A program made the translations under genes and the position numbers. Of a stretch of 45,841 bases of DNA, positions 37,012 to 45,841 are shown in pieces. The stretch's first letter is position 1. Each line of letters begins with the position of its first letter. The DNA comes from Methyloprofundus sp. (lineage in GTDB: Bacteria; Pseudomonadota; Gammaproteobacteria; Methylococcales; Methylomonadaceae). The stretch covers positions 1-45,841 of the forward strand of contig JAQRMR010000098.1 in NCBI GenBank assembly GCA_028599115.1. Reading direction: 5' to 3'. The notes beneath the pieces are model-generated. The model was not told where the DNA came from, made no database searches, and was given only the letters and a program-made list of their open reading frames with translations.

Positions 37012-38148
37012 TTGTTTTTTCTGTATTGGCCAATATTTTTAAAGCTCATCGCACGCATGTTTAGCCCGCGTTACTTTCACCCTAAATTCATATTTTTCGT
37101 TGGCTGCATTATTATTCCCTCTATTTTAGCCTTTCGCTTAATTGTTTCTTTTTTTCAGGCTTTAGACTATATTCTATTTCCAGGATTTTGGCGCAAAGAA
37201 GTCAAGCAACCCTTATTTATTTTAAGTAACCCCCGCAGCGGCTCTACTTTTCTACATAGAATGCTAGAAAAAGATGAGCAGTTTACTTATTTAAGTTTAT
37301 GGCAATCTTTATTTAACTCCATTACTTTATATAAATTTGTCATGCTGACAGCAAAGCTAGATCAACAAATTGGCAACCCCCTCTCTAAGCTTATAGAAAA
37401 AATTGATAATTATTTTTTTAAAGGCTGGGATGGGCTGCATAAAGCCGGGGTACGCTATTCCGAAGAAGATGAATTCCTTTTTGTTAGTAGCTTCTTAGCA
37501 CCCGGTTTAATTTTGTTTTTTCCTTATATACACGAAATACCCGAACTCTACACCATTGATAAGCTGCCCGCTAAAGCACGTAAGAAAATTGCTCGAAATT
37601 TTCGCTTATCCATTCAACGTCATGTTTACGCAACAGGTAACAAAACATTTCTTGCTAAAAATGCAGTTGCGGGTGGCCGCCTTGGTATTTACCACGATGC
37701 ATTTCCTGATATGCGCGCCATTTATATCCATAGCGAAATCCTTAAATCAGTCGCATCGTCTTTAAGCGTATTCTCTAAACCTTGGTCTTTTCACTCACCA
37801 CATGTTTACCAAAATAAATATGAAAGCTTTAGCGTAGTAGAAATGGTGCGCACCAATTACCAAGGCATTATTAACTACCAATCTCAATTTGATAAAAAAG
37901 ATATCTTTGATATTGAATATACGGATTTAGTCACTCAGCCTGAAATCACCGTAAGATCAATTTATCAACACTTTGGCATGCCAATCAGCACAGACTATGC
38001 AACACAATTAATCAAAGACTGCACCGCCGCTAAATCTTATAAAAGTAGCCACCATTATTCGCTTGAAGATTATGGCTTTAGCAGTGAGGAAATCACGCAA
38101 TACCTGCAAGGCAAACTAAACGCGAAAGATCTATTAGCGAGCACTTAA
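37012..38148 (+). CDS. Sulfotransferase-family protein with N-terminal membrane segment
   Basis: 378 residues from a TTG start preceded by GGAG at 5-nt spacing; an ATG start at 37057 is possible. A hydrophobic segment spans about 27-50. The PAPS-binding loop is NPRSGSTFLHRML (73-85), matching the 5'-phosphosulfate-binding motif of PF13469-type sulfotransferases. The 3' phosphate-binding region probably lies near IYIHSEILKSVASSLSVF (about 243-260), where IHR... is usual but histidine-serine-glutamate is seen. The gene ends 38 nt before an HpnN-like transporter, so a sulfated lipid or polyisoprenoid is a reasonable guess for the product; the acceptor is not known. Confidence 0.78.
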   Translation: MFFLYWPIFLKLIARMFSPRYFHPKFIFFVGCIIIPSILAFRLIVSFFQALDYILFPGFWRKEVKQPLFILSNPRSGSTFLHRMLEKDEQFTYLSLWQSLFNSITLYKFVMLTAKLDQQIGNPLSKLIEKIDNYFFKGWDGLHKAGVRYSEEDEFLFVSSFLAPGLILFFPYIHEIPELYTIDKLPAKARKKIARNFRLSIQRHVYATGNKTFLAKNAVAGGRLGIYHDAFPDMRAIYIHSEILKSVASSLSVFSKPWSFHSPHVYQNKYESFSVVEMVRTNYQGIINYQSQFDKKDIFDIEYTDLVTQPEITVRSIYQHFGMPISTDYATQLIKDCTAAKSYKSSHHYSLEDYGFSSEEITQYLQGKLNAKDLLAST

Positions 38149-38186
38149 AACCAGCTATTTGTAGCCCCTACCTTTAATAAAATACT

Positions 38187-40811
38187 ATGTCACAAAAATC
38201 TGCAGATTTATTAGAAAAAGCACTATCTTGGTGGAGCAAAAAAATACTTCGCTTTTCATGGCTAGTCATTACTCTGTTTATTGCCGTTAGTGCAGCAAGC
38301 GTACACTACACTATCAATAACTTAGGCATCAATACAGATACATCAACCTTACTATCTCAAGACCTGCCTTTTCAAAAAAATCGCATCCGCTGGGAAAAAG
38401 AGTTTCCTCAAGATGCTGATACTATTTTATTCGTTGTCGAGTCACCGACAGCCGAACAAACAAGCATAGCAGCGAATAGTTTACAAAATAGCTTAAACGC
38501 TAACCAACAGCTATTTGAATTTGTCTATATCCCTGATGATAATGATTTTTTAAAGCAACAAGGGCTGCTTTACCTAGAAATAGATGAACTCGATGATTTA
38601 GCAACAAAACTTGCTGATGCCCAACCTTTTATTGGCCATCTCTCACAAAATTATCACCTGCGTGGTTTGCTAGATATTTTAGGCACCGCCTTAGAAAACA
38701 CCGATAGCGGCTTACCTTTAGACCTTAATCCATTATTAACAGAAATAGATCAATCACTGCTTGCCGTACAATCTCAAGAAACACATTTTTTATCTTGGCA
38801 GAAACTACTTGACGTTAACCAATCAAGTGACAGAAATACTTTACGCAGTATTGTTAGCGCCAAACCTATTGCTAACTTCAAAAACCTACAGCCCGCCAAA
38901 GAGTCATTAGATTTTGCACGCGAAATTATTCAGCAGATTCAACTCAAAGATCCACAAATCAGCATTCGCATGACGGGAAAAATCGCACTCGCTGAAGATG
39001 AGATGCGTGTTTTAGCTGAAGACACGGTTTACTCTGGGTTATTTGCGCTCTCTTTGGTCATTATCGTGTTACTCCTTGCTTTACGCTCGATTAAAATCGT
39101 CCTTTGTACCTTGGCTGTGCTTATCGTTGGTTTAATTTTAACTGCAGGGTTTGCAACACTTGCTGTCGGGCACTTAAATGTTCTTTCCGTTGCTTTTGCC
39201 ATCCTTTACATTGGCCTAGGCGTCGATTTTGCTATCCATATTTGCCTTTGCTTCCGTGAGTGCTGGGAAGAAAGAATGACCAGCGAAGAAGCTATTCAAA
39301 AAAGTGTACGCATTTTAGGCGCATCATTGTTTTTATGTGCTCTCACCACCTCCATTGGATTTTTTGCTTTTATCCCAACCGATTACGAAGGTGTTTCTGA
39401 GCTAGGCTTAATTTCAGGTGGTGGTATGTTTGTTGGCTTGATTACCTCATTAACACTTTTGCCTGCTCTGCTTAAAGTATTTGCTATCAAACAAATCCGC
39501 CAAAAACAGGCAAATAACCTACCTTGTTATGTATGCACCTTCCCTTTTAAATATGCAAAACCCATTCGCTATACCTCAATTTTATTAGCGATTGCTGCGG
39601 CCTTTTCACTTAACTACGTCTATCTTGATTCTAACCCCGTTAATTTACGCGATCAAAACAGCCAATCAGTCCGTGCATTTAAAGACTTATTACAATCCAA
39701 ATATCGCTCCCCTTTTGTGCTTATAGGCTTAAGCGATTCACTAGACAGCGCAGATACTTTAGCTAATCAGGTTAAACAACTCCCTAGCGTTAATAAAGCG
39801 ATTACCTTAAATAGCTTTGTGGCCAAAGCCCAAGCAGATAAATTAGAAATCATTGAAGATTTAGACCTCGTCTTAGGCGCTGATTTAGACAGCTTTAACC
39901 GCCCTTTAGAGAAAGCAGATTCACGCCAAGGTCTATTGGATTTACAAGCTAAAATTAACACCGCTCTCAGACAACCCATTATCAATGCCTCACCTGAATT
40001 ATTACAAAAATTACAGCAAGATATTACTGACTTCATCGTTGCCGCCGATGCACAAGCTGAGCCTAAAACAAATTACCAACAACTAGAGACCAGCCTATTA
40101 CAGCTCTTTCCTTTCACTATGCAGCAGTTAAGCACGAGCTTACTCGCACATGAATATAGTTTAGAAGATATACCTAGCTATATTAAACAAAACTGGGTCA
40201 GTCAATCAGGTATTTATAAAGTCATTATTGACCCTAAAAAAGACCTAAATATCGCAGCAAACCTAACTGAATTTGCCACAGACGTGCAAACCATTGATAA
40301 CTCAGTAACCGGTTTACCCGTTTCAGATTTAGCTGCCGGCAAAGTCATCTCTAAAGTCTTTGTGCAAGCATTTTCCACCGCTTTTATTATTATCTTTATT
40401 GTTCTATTAGTCTTACTTAGAAGCCTAGGTAACTCTCTCTTAGTCATTTGGCCATTATTCTTAGCAGGATTATTAACCGCTGCGGCCAATGTGTTATTAA
40501 ATAACCCATTCAATTTTGCTAATATCATCGCTTTGCCTTTATTAATGGGTATGGGAGTTGATAGCGGAATCCATATTATGCACCGCCTTAATTCAGGATT
40601 ATCAGCTGACGAACACTTATTACAAACCAGCACAGCTCGTGGTGTGTTTTTTAGCTCATTAACCACCTTACTTAGCTTTACTAGCTTAGCTTTTACTAAC
40701 CACCAAGGTATCGCAAGTATGGGGCTATTATTAGCTATTGGTATTTCCTTTACCCTAATTTGTACCTTAATTGTCCTACCTGCTTTTAGTGCTAAGAAAA
40801 TAAATTTGTAA
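38187..40811 (+). CDS. hpnN: RND/MMPL-family transporter, HpnN-like
   Basis: 874-residue inner-membrane transporter with the RND layout: helix 1 at about 22-42, a large periplasmic domain (45-275), helices 2-6 (about 280-430), helix 7 (about 455-475), a second periplasmic domain (480-700) and helices 8-12 (about 715-865). The N-terminal pattern (NTDTSTLLSQDLP, QQGLLYL, AQPFIGHLSQ, LRGLLDIL) matches the hopanoid-biosynthesis-associated HpnN group, which moves hopanoids to the outer membrane. In each half the proton-relay region (GLGVDFAIH and GMGVDSGIHIMHR) is conserved. No other hpn gene lies here. It may share a transcript with the rsx operon, 22 nt downstream. Confidence 0.82.
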   Translation: MSQKSADLLEKALSWWSKKILRFSWLVITLFIAVSAASVHYTINNLGINTDTSTLLSQDLPFQKNRIRWEKEFPQDADTILFVVESPTAEQTSIAANSLQNSLNANQQLFEFVYIPDDNDFLKQQGLLYLEIDELDDLATKLADAQPFIGHLSQNYHLRGLLDILGTALENTDSGLPLDLNPLLTEIDQSLLAVQSQETHFLSWQKLLDVNQSSDRNTLRSIVSAKPIANFKNLQPAKESLDFAREIIQQIQLKDPQISIRMTGKIALAEDEMRVLAEDTVYSGLFALSLVIIVLLLALRSIKIVLCTLAVLIVGLILTAGFATLAVGHLNVLSVAFAILYIGLGVDFAIHICLCFRECWEERMTSEEAIQKSVRILGASLFLCALTTSIGFFAFIPTDYEGVSELGLISGGGMFVGLITSLTLLPALLKVFAIKQIRQKQANNLPCYVCTFPFKYAKPIRYTSILLAIAAAFSLNYVYLDSNPVNLRDQNSQSVRAFKDLLQSKYRSPFVLIGLSDSLDSADTLANQVKQLPSVNKAITLNSFVAKAQADKLEIIEDLDLVLGADLDSFNRPLEKADSRQGLLDLQAKINTALRQPIINASPELLQKLQQDITDFIVAADAQAEPKTNYQQLETSLLQLFPFTMQQLSTSLLAHEYSLEDIPSYIKQNWVSQSGIYKVIIDPKKDLNIAANLTEFATDVQTIDNSVTGLPVSDLAAGKVISKVFVQAFSTAFIIIFIVLLVLLRSLGNSLLVIWPLFLAGLLTAAANVLLNNPFNFANIIALPLLMGMGVDSGIHIMHRLNSGLSADEHLLQTSTARGVFFSSLTTLLSFTSLAFTNHQGIASMGLLLAIGISFTLICTLIVLPAFSAKKINL

Positions 40812-40833
40812 GTAGCGCTAAAAAACTCGCGTT

Positions 40834-41409
40834 ATGAAACATTACCTACTGTTATTGTTAAGCACGATTTTAGTCAATAATTTCGTGCTCACTAAATTCC
40901 TTGGCCTATGCCCTTTTCTAGGTGTATCAAAACGTCTAGAATCAGCAATTGGCATGGGTTTGGCAACCACATTTGTACTGACACTCGCCTCCGTCAGCAG
41001 TTACCTTTTGTACCACTACATCTTACTTCCCCTAGAGCTTACTTATTTACGCACCATTAGCTTTATTGTAGTAATTGCCGTTGTCGTGCAATTAACTGAA
41101 ATTATTTTACATAAGCTGAGTCCACGGTTTCATAAACTATTGGGCTTATATTTACCGCTGATCACTACAAACTGCGCCGTACTTGGTGTTGCGTTGCTAA
41201 ACATTCAAGAACAGCATAATTTACTAGAGTCCTTTGTCTTTGGTTTTGCGACTGCCATCGGCTTTAGCTTAGTCTTAGTTTTATTTGCTGCCTTACGCGA
41301 ACGTATTCATGCCAGCGATGTGCCCCAACCTTTTCAAGGTGCATCCATTAGCTTAATCACTGCAGGCTTAATGTCGATGGCCTTTATGGGGTTTATAGGT
41401 TTAGACTAA
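40834..41409 (+). CDS. rsxA: Rnf/Rsx electron-transport complex subunit A
   Basis: Integral-membrane subunit, 191 residues with six hydrophobic helices; starts [30 protein letters not shown] with the family's conserved CPF-type cysteine (LGLCPF, about 26), and TTNCAVLG near 112. With RsxE it forms the pseudo-symmetric core of the complex. Its last base is the first base of rsxB, indicating translational coupling. Confidence 0.96.
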   Translation: MKHYLLLLLSTILVNNFVLTKFLGLCPFLGVSKRLESAIGMGLATTFVLTLASVSSYLLYHYILLPLELTYLRTISFIVVIAVVVQLTEIILHKLSPRFHKLLGLYLPLITTNCAVLGVALLNIQEQHNLLESFVFGFATAIGFSLVLVLFAALRERIHASDVPQPFQGASISLITAGLMSMAFMGFIGLD

Positions 41410-41927
41410 TGTTAGTTCTTTGCTTAATCTTTGCTTTCTTAGGCCTATTACTAGGGTACGCTTACAAAAAATTAAAAGTCCAAAGCGATCCCTTAGTCGA
41501 GCAAATTAATGATTTGTTGCCACAAACACAGTGCGGCCAATGTAACTATATCGGCTGCAAACCCTATGCAGAAGCCATTGCCAATAATGAAGCAGAGATT
41601 AACCAATGCCCCCCTAATGGTGAAGCGGGTATTCTTGCTTTAGCTAATTTATTAGGTAAAGAAGTCAAACCCTTAAATCCTGAATTTGGTGAGCAAAAAG
41701 CACCTGCTGTGGCTTTTATTATCGAACAAGACTGTATCGGCTGCGTAAAATGTATTCCACCTTGCCCCGTTGATGCTATTTTAGGCGCGTCTAAACAAAT
41801 GCATACCGTTATTGCTGCAGAATGTACCGGCTGCGAGCTTTGCATTAGCCCCTGCCCAGTCGATTGTATTATCATGCGCCCACTAGAAAAATCAGCAAAC
41901 CATTGGCAATGGACGGATCATGTTTGA
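41409..41927 (+). CDS. rsxB: Rnf/Rsx complex subunit B, ferredoxin-like
   Basis: Electron-carrying subunit, 172 residues with an N-terminal membrane helix. Cysteines for three [4Fe-4S] clusters: the atypical first motif C42, C45, C50, C67 (CGQCNYIGC), then two ferredoxin motifs beginning C109 ([14 protein letters not shown]) and C139 ([14 protein letters not shown]). Overlaps rsxC by 8 bp. Confidence 0.97.
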   Translation: MLVLCLIFAFLGLLLGYAYKKLKVQSDPLVEQINDLLPQTQCGQCNYIGCKPYAEAIANNEAEINQCPPNGEAGILALANLLGKEVKPLNPEFGEQKAPAVAFIIEQDCIGCVKCIPPCPVDAILGASKQMHTVIAAECTGCELCISPCPVDCIIMRPLEKSANHWQWTDHV

Positions 41928-43383
41928 TTTCTTATGGCGCAAAAAAACAGCGTCTTTTACTGGAGGAATCATTTTAGACGGCCATAAACACGTCAGTAAA
42001 ATCATCACGCCTCCAATAGCAAAAGAGCTTGTTTACCCTTTATTTTTAGCTTCCAATCGCTATGCAAAATCCTGTGTAAAAATAGGCGATTATGTAAAGA
42101 AAGGGCAAGTTATCGCAACGCCTGATAGCCCGTTATCAACCCCGATTCATGCCGCAAGCTCTGGCACCATCACAGCGATTGAAAAGCGCTTAATTGCCCA
42201 CCCTTCTGGCTTAGCTGAAAACTGTATTATTCTACAAACCGATGGTTTAGAAACAGTATTAGAGGCAGAGCCTTGTTTAGATTATCAACAACAAAATCGT
42301 GAATTTTTACGTGAAAAAATTCACCTCGCAGGCATTGTTGGTTTAGGCGGCGCTGCCTTTCCAACGGCCAAGAAGCTCAATAACTCACAGCCCATTCATA
42401 CTCTTATTATTAATGCAGCAGAATGTGAACCTTATATTAGCTGTGATGAAAGCTTAGCGATTCGCTCAGCAAAAAACATTATTCAAGGCACTTTGATCAT
42501 TCAGCATATTCTACAAACAGCACGCTGCATTATTGCCATTGAAGACTCGAAACCTGAAGCCTATGCTGCACTTTTATCTGCTATAAAAACAACAGATATC
42601 CAAATACAAAAAGTACCCAGCATTTACCCTGCTGGTGGAGAAAAGCAGCTAATTCAAGCCATCACCGGCCAGAAAATTCCCGCGCAAAAATTAATTTTTG
42701 AATCAGGTTTTATCTGCCAAAATATCGCCACCAGTTTTGCTATTTACCAAGCTATTATCTTAGGCATGCCCTTAACTGAGCGCGTTATTACTGTGACGGG
42801 CGCAGGCATAAAGCAAGCACAAAACTTACAAGCAAAAATTGGTACACCTATTAAAGACTTGGTACAAGCCTGCCAAGGTTACACCAACCACGCAGAGCAA
42901 CTCATTATGGGTGGCCCTATGATGGGCATTGCCCTGGCTTCCGATGACATCGCCATTATAAAAACCAGCAATTGCTTATTAATAGAACCACTCAAACAAG
43001 CCGATACCCAACCCTGTATTCGTTGCGGTGATTGCGCCGAAGTCTGTCCGTCTGAATTACTTCCACAGCAACTGTATTGGTATAGCCGCTCTCAAGAATG
43101 GGATAACTGCACAGACTATCAGCTCGCTGATTGCATTGAATGTGGTTGTTGTGATGTCGTCTGCCCCAGTAAAATACCGCTTGTGCAAGCCTTTCGTATC
43201 GCCAAAGCAGAAATCACACAAAAACACAGACAAACTGAACAAGCCGCACTCGCAAAAGAACGCTTTGAAAATCAGCAACACAGAAAATTAAGAATAGCAC
43301 AAGAAAAAGCCCAGCAACTAGCAAAGCGCAAAGCCGCTATTGAAAAAATGAAAGCGGCAGCGGCTCAAAGGAAACTCAACTAA
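41920..43383 (+). CDS. rsxC: Rnf/Rsx complex subunit C (short form)
   Basis: NADH- and FMN-binding peripheral subunit. 487 residues, much shorter than E. coli RsxC (740) because the long alanine-rich C-terminal repeats are absent. N-terminal GGIILDGHK, then the flavin/NADH-binding [12 protein letters not shown] (about 143-154) and [13 protein letters not shown]; two [4Fe-4S] motifs at C366, C369, C372, C376 and C405, C408, C411, C415. The last ~55 residues are a charged Q/K/E helix. Ends in a 1-base overlap with rsxD. Confidence 0.96.
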   Translation: MFDFLWRKKTASFTGGIILDGHKHVSKIITPPIAKELVYPLFLASNRYAKSCVKIGDYVKKGQVIATPDSPLSTPIHAASSGTITAIEKRLIAHPSGLAENCIILQTDGLETVLEAEPCLDYQQQNREFLREKIHLAGIVGLGGAAFPTAKKLNNSQPIHTLIINAAECEPYISCDESLAIRSAKNIIQGTLIIQHILQTARCIIAIEDSKPEAYAALLSAIKTTDIQIQKVPSIYPAGGEKQLIQAITGQKIPAQKLIFESGFICQNIATSFAIYQAIILGMPLTERVITVTGAGIKQAQNLQAKIGTPIKDLVQACQGYTNHAEQLIMGGPMMGIALASDDIAIIKTSNCLLIEPLKQADTQPCIRCGDCAEVCPSELLPQQLYWYSRSQEWDNCTDYQLADCIECGCCDVVCPSKIPLVQAFRIAKAEITQKHRQTEQAALAKERFENQQHRKLRIAQEKAQQLAKRKAAIEKMKAAAAQRKLN

Positions 43384-44372
43384 TGCAATTCCCCACCTCT
43401 TGCTCACCGTTTACCCCAAGCAATAACAGCGTTCAGCGTATTATGTTTCATGTTATCGCAGCACTACTCCCTGCTATCGCCGTACAATTCTGGTTTTTTG
43501 GCTTCAGTATTCTTATGCAGATATGCCTCGCTATCGGCACAGCACTCCTAACAGAAGCACTCTGTTTAACCGCTCGAAAAAGGGACATTGTCAGCGCGCT
43601 ATCTGATGGCAGCGCACTATTGACCGCGTTACTCATTGCTATCGCTATCCCTAGCATTGCACCTTGGTGGGTCGTTATCACAGGAACACTCTTTGCTATA
43701 TTAATTGCCAAACATATTTATGGCGGCTTGGGTTACAACCCCTTTAACCCTGCCATGGCTGCTTATGTTTTCTTACTTATCTCCTTTCCTCTACAAATGA
43801 CACAATGGCAAAGCCCTTTTGCATTTTTAGATTTCAGCAATGCGTTTCAGCTCATATTTTCTGAACAAATAGCATTTGATGGCACCACCAGCGCCACGGT
43901 TCTTGATCTGACAAAAACACAGTTACATCTTGGTCAAAACCTAGCAAACATTCAACAACAAGCTCTTTTTGGCTTTATCGCAGATAAAAATAGAGAACTA
44001 ATTAATCTCGCTTATTTGCTAGGCGGCTTATTTCTATTACATAAAAAAATTATTCACTGGGCGATTCCAACGGCTGTTATTTTAGGCTTACTCATTCCCG
44101 CAAGTATCGCTTATAGTATTGATAACAGCCTATACAGTAGTCCTACTTTTCATTTAATGGCAGGTGCAACACTTTGTTGTGCATTTTTTATTGCAACAGA
44201 CCCCGTAACAGCCAGTAGCAGTAAAAAGGGACGACTTATTTATGGGCTGCTAATCGGCAGTTTGATTTATTGTATTCGGACTTGGGGCGGCTATCCCGAT
44301 GCCGCCGCTTTTGCTGTTTTATTAGCCAACCTGAGCGCACCCAGTATTGATTATTATTTAAAAGGGAAATAG
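43383..44372 (+). CDS. rsxD: Rnf/Rsx complex subunit D
   Basis: Membrane subunit with covalently bound FMN. 329 residues with about eight to ten hydrophobic segments. The flavinylation site is T172 in FDGTTSATVLDLTK, matching the family's DGxTxATxLD pattern. GYNPFNPAMAAYVFLLISFP (about 118-137) is the other conserved block. One-base overlap with rsxC. Confidence 0.96.
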   Translation: MQFPTSCSPFTPSNNSVQRIMFHVIAALLPAIAVQFWFFGFSILMQICLAIGTALLTEALCLTARKRDIVSALSDGSALLTALLIAIAIPSIAPWWVVITGTLFAILIAKHIYGGLGYNPFNPAMAAYVFLLISFPLQMTQWQSPFAFLDFSNAFQLIFSEQIAFDGTTSATVLDLTKTQLHLGQNLANIQQQALFGFIADKNRELINLAYLLGGLFLLHKKIIHWAIPTAVILGLLIPASIAYSIDNSLYSSPTFHLMAGATLCCAFFIATDPVTASSSKKGRLIYGLLIGSLIYCIRTWGGYPDAAAFAVLLANLSAPSIDYYLKGK

Positions 44373-44414
44373 CCTCATTTTTTGACTTAATGTTATTAAA
44401 ATAAAGCCTAAACT

Positions 44415-45008
44415 ATGCCAACCTCTACGCCACTTTCCGCAGCCGTTCGCCTTGCCTGTTTCTCATTTATAATCATAGGGCTAGTCAGTTTTGTTTTTCA
44501 TCAAACAAAAAATAAAATCATTGATAATGAACGTGAAGCTTTATTACAAAGCCTACAGTCCGTTTTACCCAAAACTCTTTATGATAATATTCCCAGTGAA
44601 GACCTTATAACACTAAAAAACCATACGATTTATCGCGCTTATCAAAAAGACACGCCCGTCGCAGCAATTATTAAATCCACAACAACGCAGGGTTATAGCG
44701 GTAATATTCAATTACTAACCGCTTTAGATATAACCGGAACCATCCTAGACGTACGCATTTTAGATCATAAAGAAACACCAGGGCTAGGTGATAAAATAGA
44801 GCTTAAAAAGTCCAACTGGATATTGGGCTTTCAACATAAAACCTTAGCAGAGATGCAACAAGCCCAATGGGCCGTTAAGCGAGATCAAGGCAGCTTTGAT
44901 CAATTTACCGGTGCAACCATTACCCCTAGAGCCGTGGTGAATGAAGTCAAAAAAATAGGGTTATTTTTCCAACAATATAAACTGCAAATATTTCCGCAAT
45001 TAAAATGA
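44415..45008 (+). CDS. rsxG: Rnf/Rsx complex subunit G
   Basis: Subunit with a single N-terminal membrane helix (about 12-28) and a periplasmic FMN-binding domain. 197 residues. The FMN is attached to T168 in FTGATITPRAVV; conserved HKETPGLGDKIE precedes it. The stop overlaps rsxE by 4 bp; the rsxD-rsxG gap is 42 nt. Confidence 0.96.
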   Translation: MPTSTPLSAAVRLACFSFIIIGLVSFVFHQTKNKIIDNEREALLQSLQSVLPKTLYDNIPSEDLITLKNHTIYRAYQKDTPVAAIIKSTTTQGYSGNIQLLTALDITGTILDVRILDHKETPGLGDKIELKKSNWILGFQHKTLAEMQQAQWAVKRDQGSFDQFTGATITPRAVVNEVKKIGLFFQQYKLQIFPQLK

Positions 45009-45631
45009 CTTATCAACAAATACTAGAAAATGGCTTATGGAAAAATAACCAAGCCCTAGTCGCCCTTTTAGGCTTATGCCCCTTGCTGGCTGTTAGTAAT
45101 ACAGTGATTAACAGCCTTGCACTCGGTATTGCAACCACTCTCACTCTTATCTTATCTAATGGCTGCATTTCATTAGCGCGTAAAACCATTTTGCCAGAAA
45201 TACGCCTACCGTTATTTGTCTTGATTATTGCGGGTACCGTAACAATGATTGAGCTATTAATGCATGCTTATTTTTACCAACTCTATAAAACGCTCGGAAT
45301 TTTCATCCCACTGATTGTCACTAACTGCGCCATCATTGGTCGAGCTGAAGTGTTTGCCTCTAAAAACAAGTTTATCCCTAGCCTGCTGGATGGCTTAGCG
45401 ATGGGCCTAGGCTTTAGTTTTGTTTTAGTTATTCTCGGTGGGGTTAGAGAAATACTCAGCTCAGGCCGTTTATTCTCTCAAGCGGAACTACTTTTTGGTA
45501 ACTATGCCAAAAACTGGCAAACAATAATCGTAGATGATTATTCCGGCTTATTGCTCGCGGCACTACCTGCAGGGTCTTTTATTGCTTTGGGTTTATTGAT
45601 TGCATTGAAAAATAGCCTGTCGAACGCTTAG
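45005..45631 (+). CDS. rsxE: Rnf/Rsx complex subunit E
   Basis: Integral-membrane subunit, homologous to RsxA. 208 residues with six hydrophobic helices; LLGLCPLLAVSNTVINSLALG (residues about 21-41, conserved cysteine) and IVTNCAIIGRAEVFA (about 103-117) mark the RnfE family. It overlaps rsxG by 4 bp and ends the operon, giving the order A-B-C-D-G-E. A hairpin follows its stop. Confidence 0.96.
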   Translation: MTYQQILENGLWKNNQALVALLGLCPLLAVSNTVINSLALGIATTLTLILSNGCISLARKTILPEIRLPLFVLIIAGTVTMIELLMHAYFYQLYKTLGIFIPLIVTNCAIIGRAEVFASKNKFIPSLLDGLAMGLGFSFVLVILGGVREILSSGRLFSQAELLFGNYAKNWQTIIVDDYSGLLLAALPAGSFIALGLLIALKNSLSNA

Positions 45632-45671
45632 TTATTTAGGATTTGAAGCGCAGCTCCAGATCCTAAATAAC
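45631..45671. terminator. Hairpin after rsxE
   Basis: GTTATTTAGGAT (45631-45642) and ATCCTAAATAAC (45660-45671) are perfect 12-bp arms with a 17-nt loop, starting at the last base of the rsxE stop. No T run follows; probable transcript end or mRNA 3' protection. Confidence 0.55.
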
Positions 45672-45729
45672 AAGCAAATCAGATGCAATTTAAAGTGGCA
45701 GGGCTTTTAATAGTCAGCTGTTTTTTTGA

Positions 45730-45841
45730 TTAGGCAACATTTAACACATGCACACCTAATTCAGGTTTATGCTGTTCAATTTGCCAAAAGTCATATGTAA
45801 TCTGGTGCCCCATCCAACTTTCAGAACTAGCACCTAAAGCA
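45730..45841 (-). CDS. HigA-like antitoxin, C-terminal fragment (cut by the window edge)
   Basis: The minus-strand frame entering from the right edge encodes about 36 residues ending at 45730: ALGASSESWMGHQITYDFWQ, then IEQHKPELGVHVLNVA. The pattern (LG.S.ESW...Q..YD.W..) is the typical C-terminus of HigA-family (XRE helix-turn-helix) antitoxins. The HTH itself lies outside the window. A HigB-type toxin would be expected next to it beyond the edge. Confidence 0.7.
   Translation of the reverse strand, partial: ALGASSESWMGHQITYDFWQIEQHKPELGVHVLNVA

Overview
The window reads as a contiguous piece of a moderately AT-rich gammaproteobacterial chromosome. Evidence is the gene order mnmG-rsmG-parA-parB-atpIBEFHAGDC-glmU, a six-gene Rnf/Rsx operon, RNA helicase RhlE, YfbR and cobalamin-dependent MetH. 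An HpnN-like transporter suggests a hopanoid producer, so a methanotroph-like (Methylococcales) lineage is my tentative guess. No rRNA, tRNA, CRISPR array, insertion sequence or prophage was seen.

Layout. 1-4.4 kb: tyrS (minus), divergent from an M23 cell-wall peptidase, anmK and a DUF3047 protein (peptidoglycan remodelling and recycling). 4.4-7.6 kb (minus): four-gene arsenic operon arsM - DUF2064 glycosyltransferase - arsS - arsC, fitting arsenosugar synthesis plus arsenate reduction. 7.9-10 kb: a DUF454 membrane protein, a frameshifted rhodanese lipoprotein and an RhlE-type helicase. 10.3-13.4 kb: a TolC-family outer-membrane protein with an unusual C-terminal extension and a signal peptide lacking an in-frame start, overlapping a VWA/TSP3/OmpA lipoprotein. 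13.4-26 kb (minus): glmU, the complete F1Fo ATP synthase operon, parB, parA, rsmG and mnmG.

26-31.5 kb is a mixed accessory stretch. It holds a 53-codon basic protein whose stop codon lies inside a perfect 22-bp inverted repeat (ArfA-like architecture), a GAF/HD-GYP protein, a 37-residue lipoprotein, an HTTM-DCC membrane protein, a 41-residue one-helix membrane protein, a 143-residue membrane protein and a DUF2970 protein. Several of these are too short for routine ORF calling.

31.5-45.8 kb: metH and yfbR (convergent, sharing a 13-bp hairpin), a periplasmic repeat protein, a sulfotransferase-fold protein, an HpnN-like RND transporter, the rsxABCDGE electron-transport operon, and at the right edge the C-terminus of a HigA-like antitoxin on the minus strand.

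The most interesting item is the candidate ribosome-rescue factor at 26022-26183. Its 3' hairpin would be expected to yield non-stop mRNA, a regulatory layout known for E. coli ArfA. Other points worth checking are the out-of-frame start of the TolC-family gene at an A8 tract, the arsenosugar operon and its upstream palindrome, the rhodanese frameshift, and the sulfotransferase-HpnN pairing. All family calls come from reading motifs; no database search was run.
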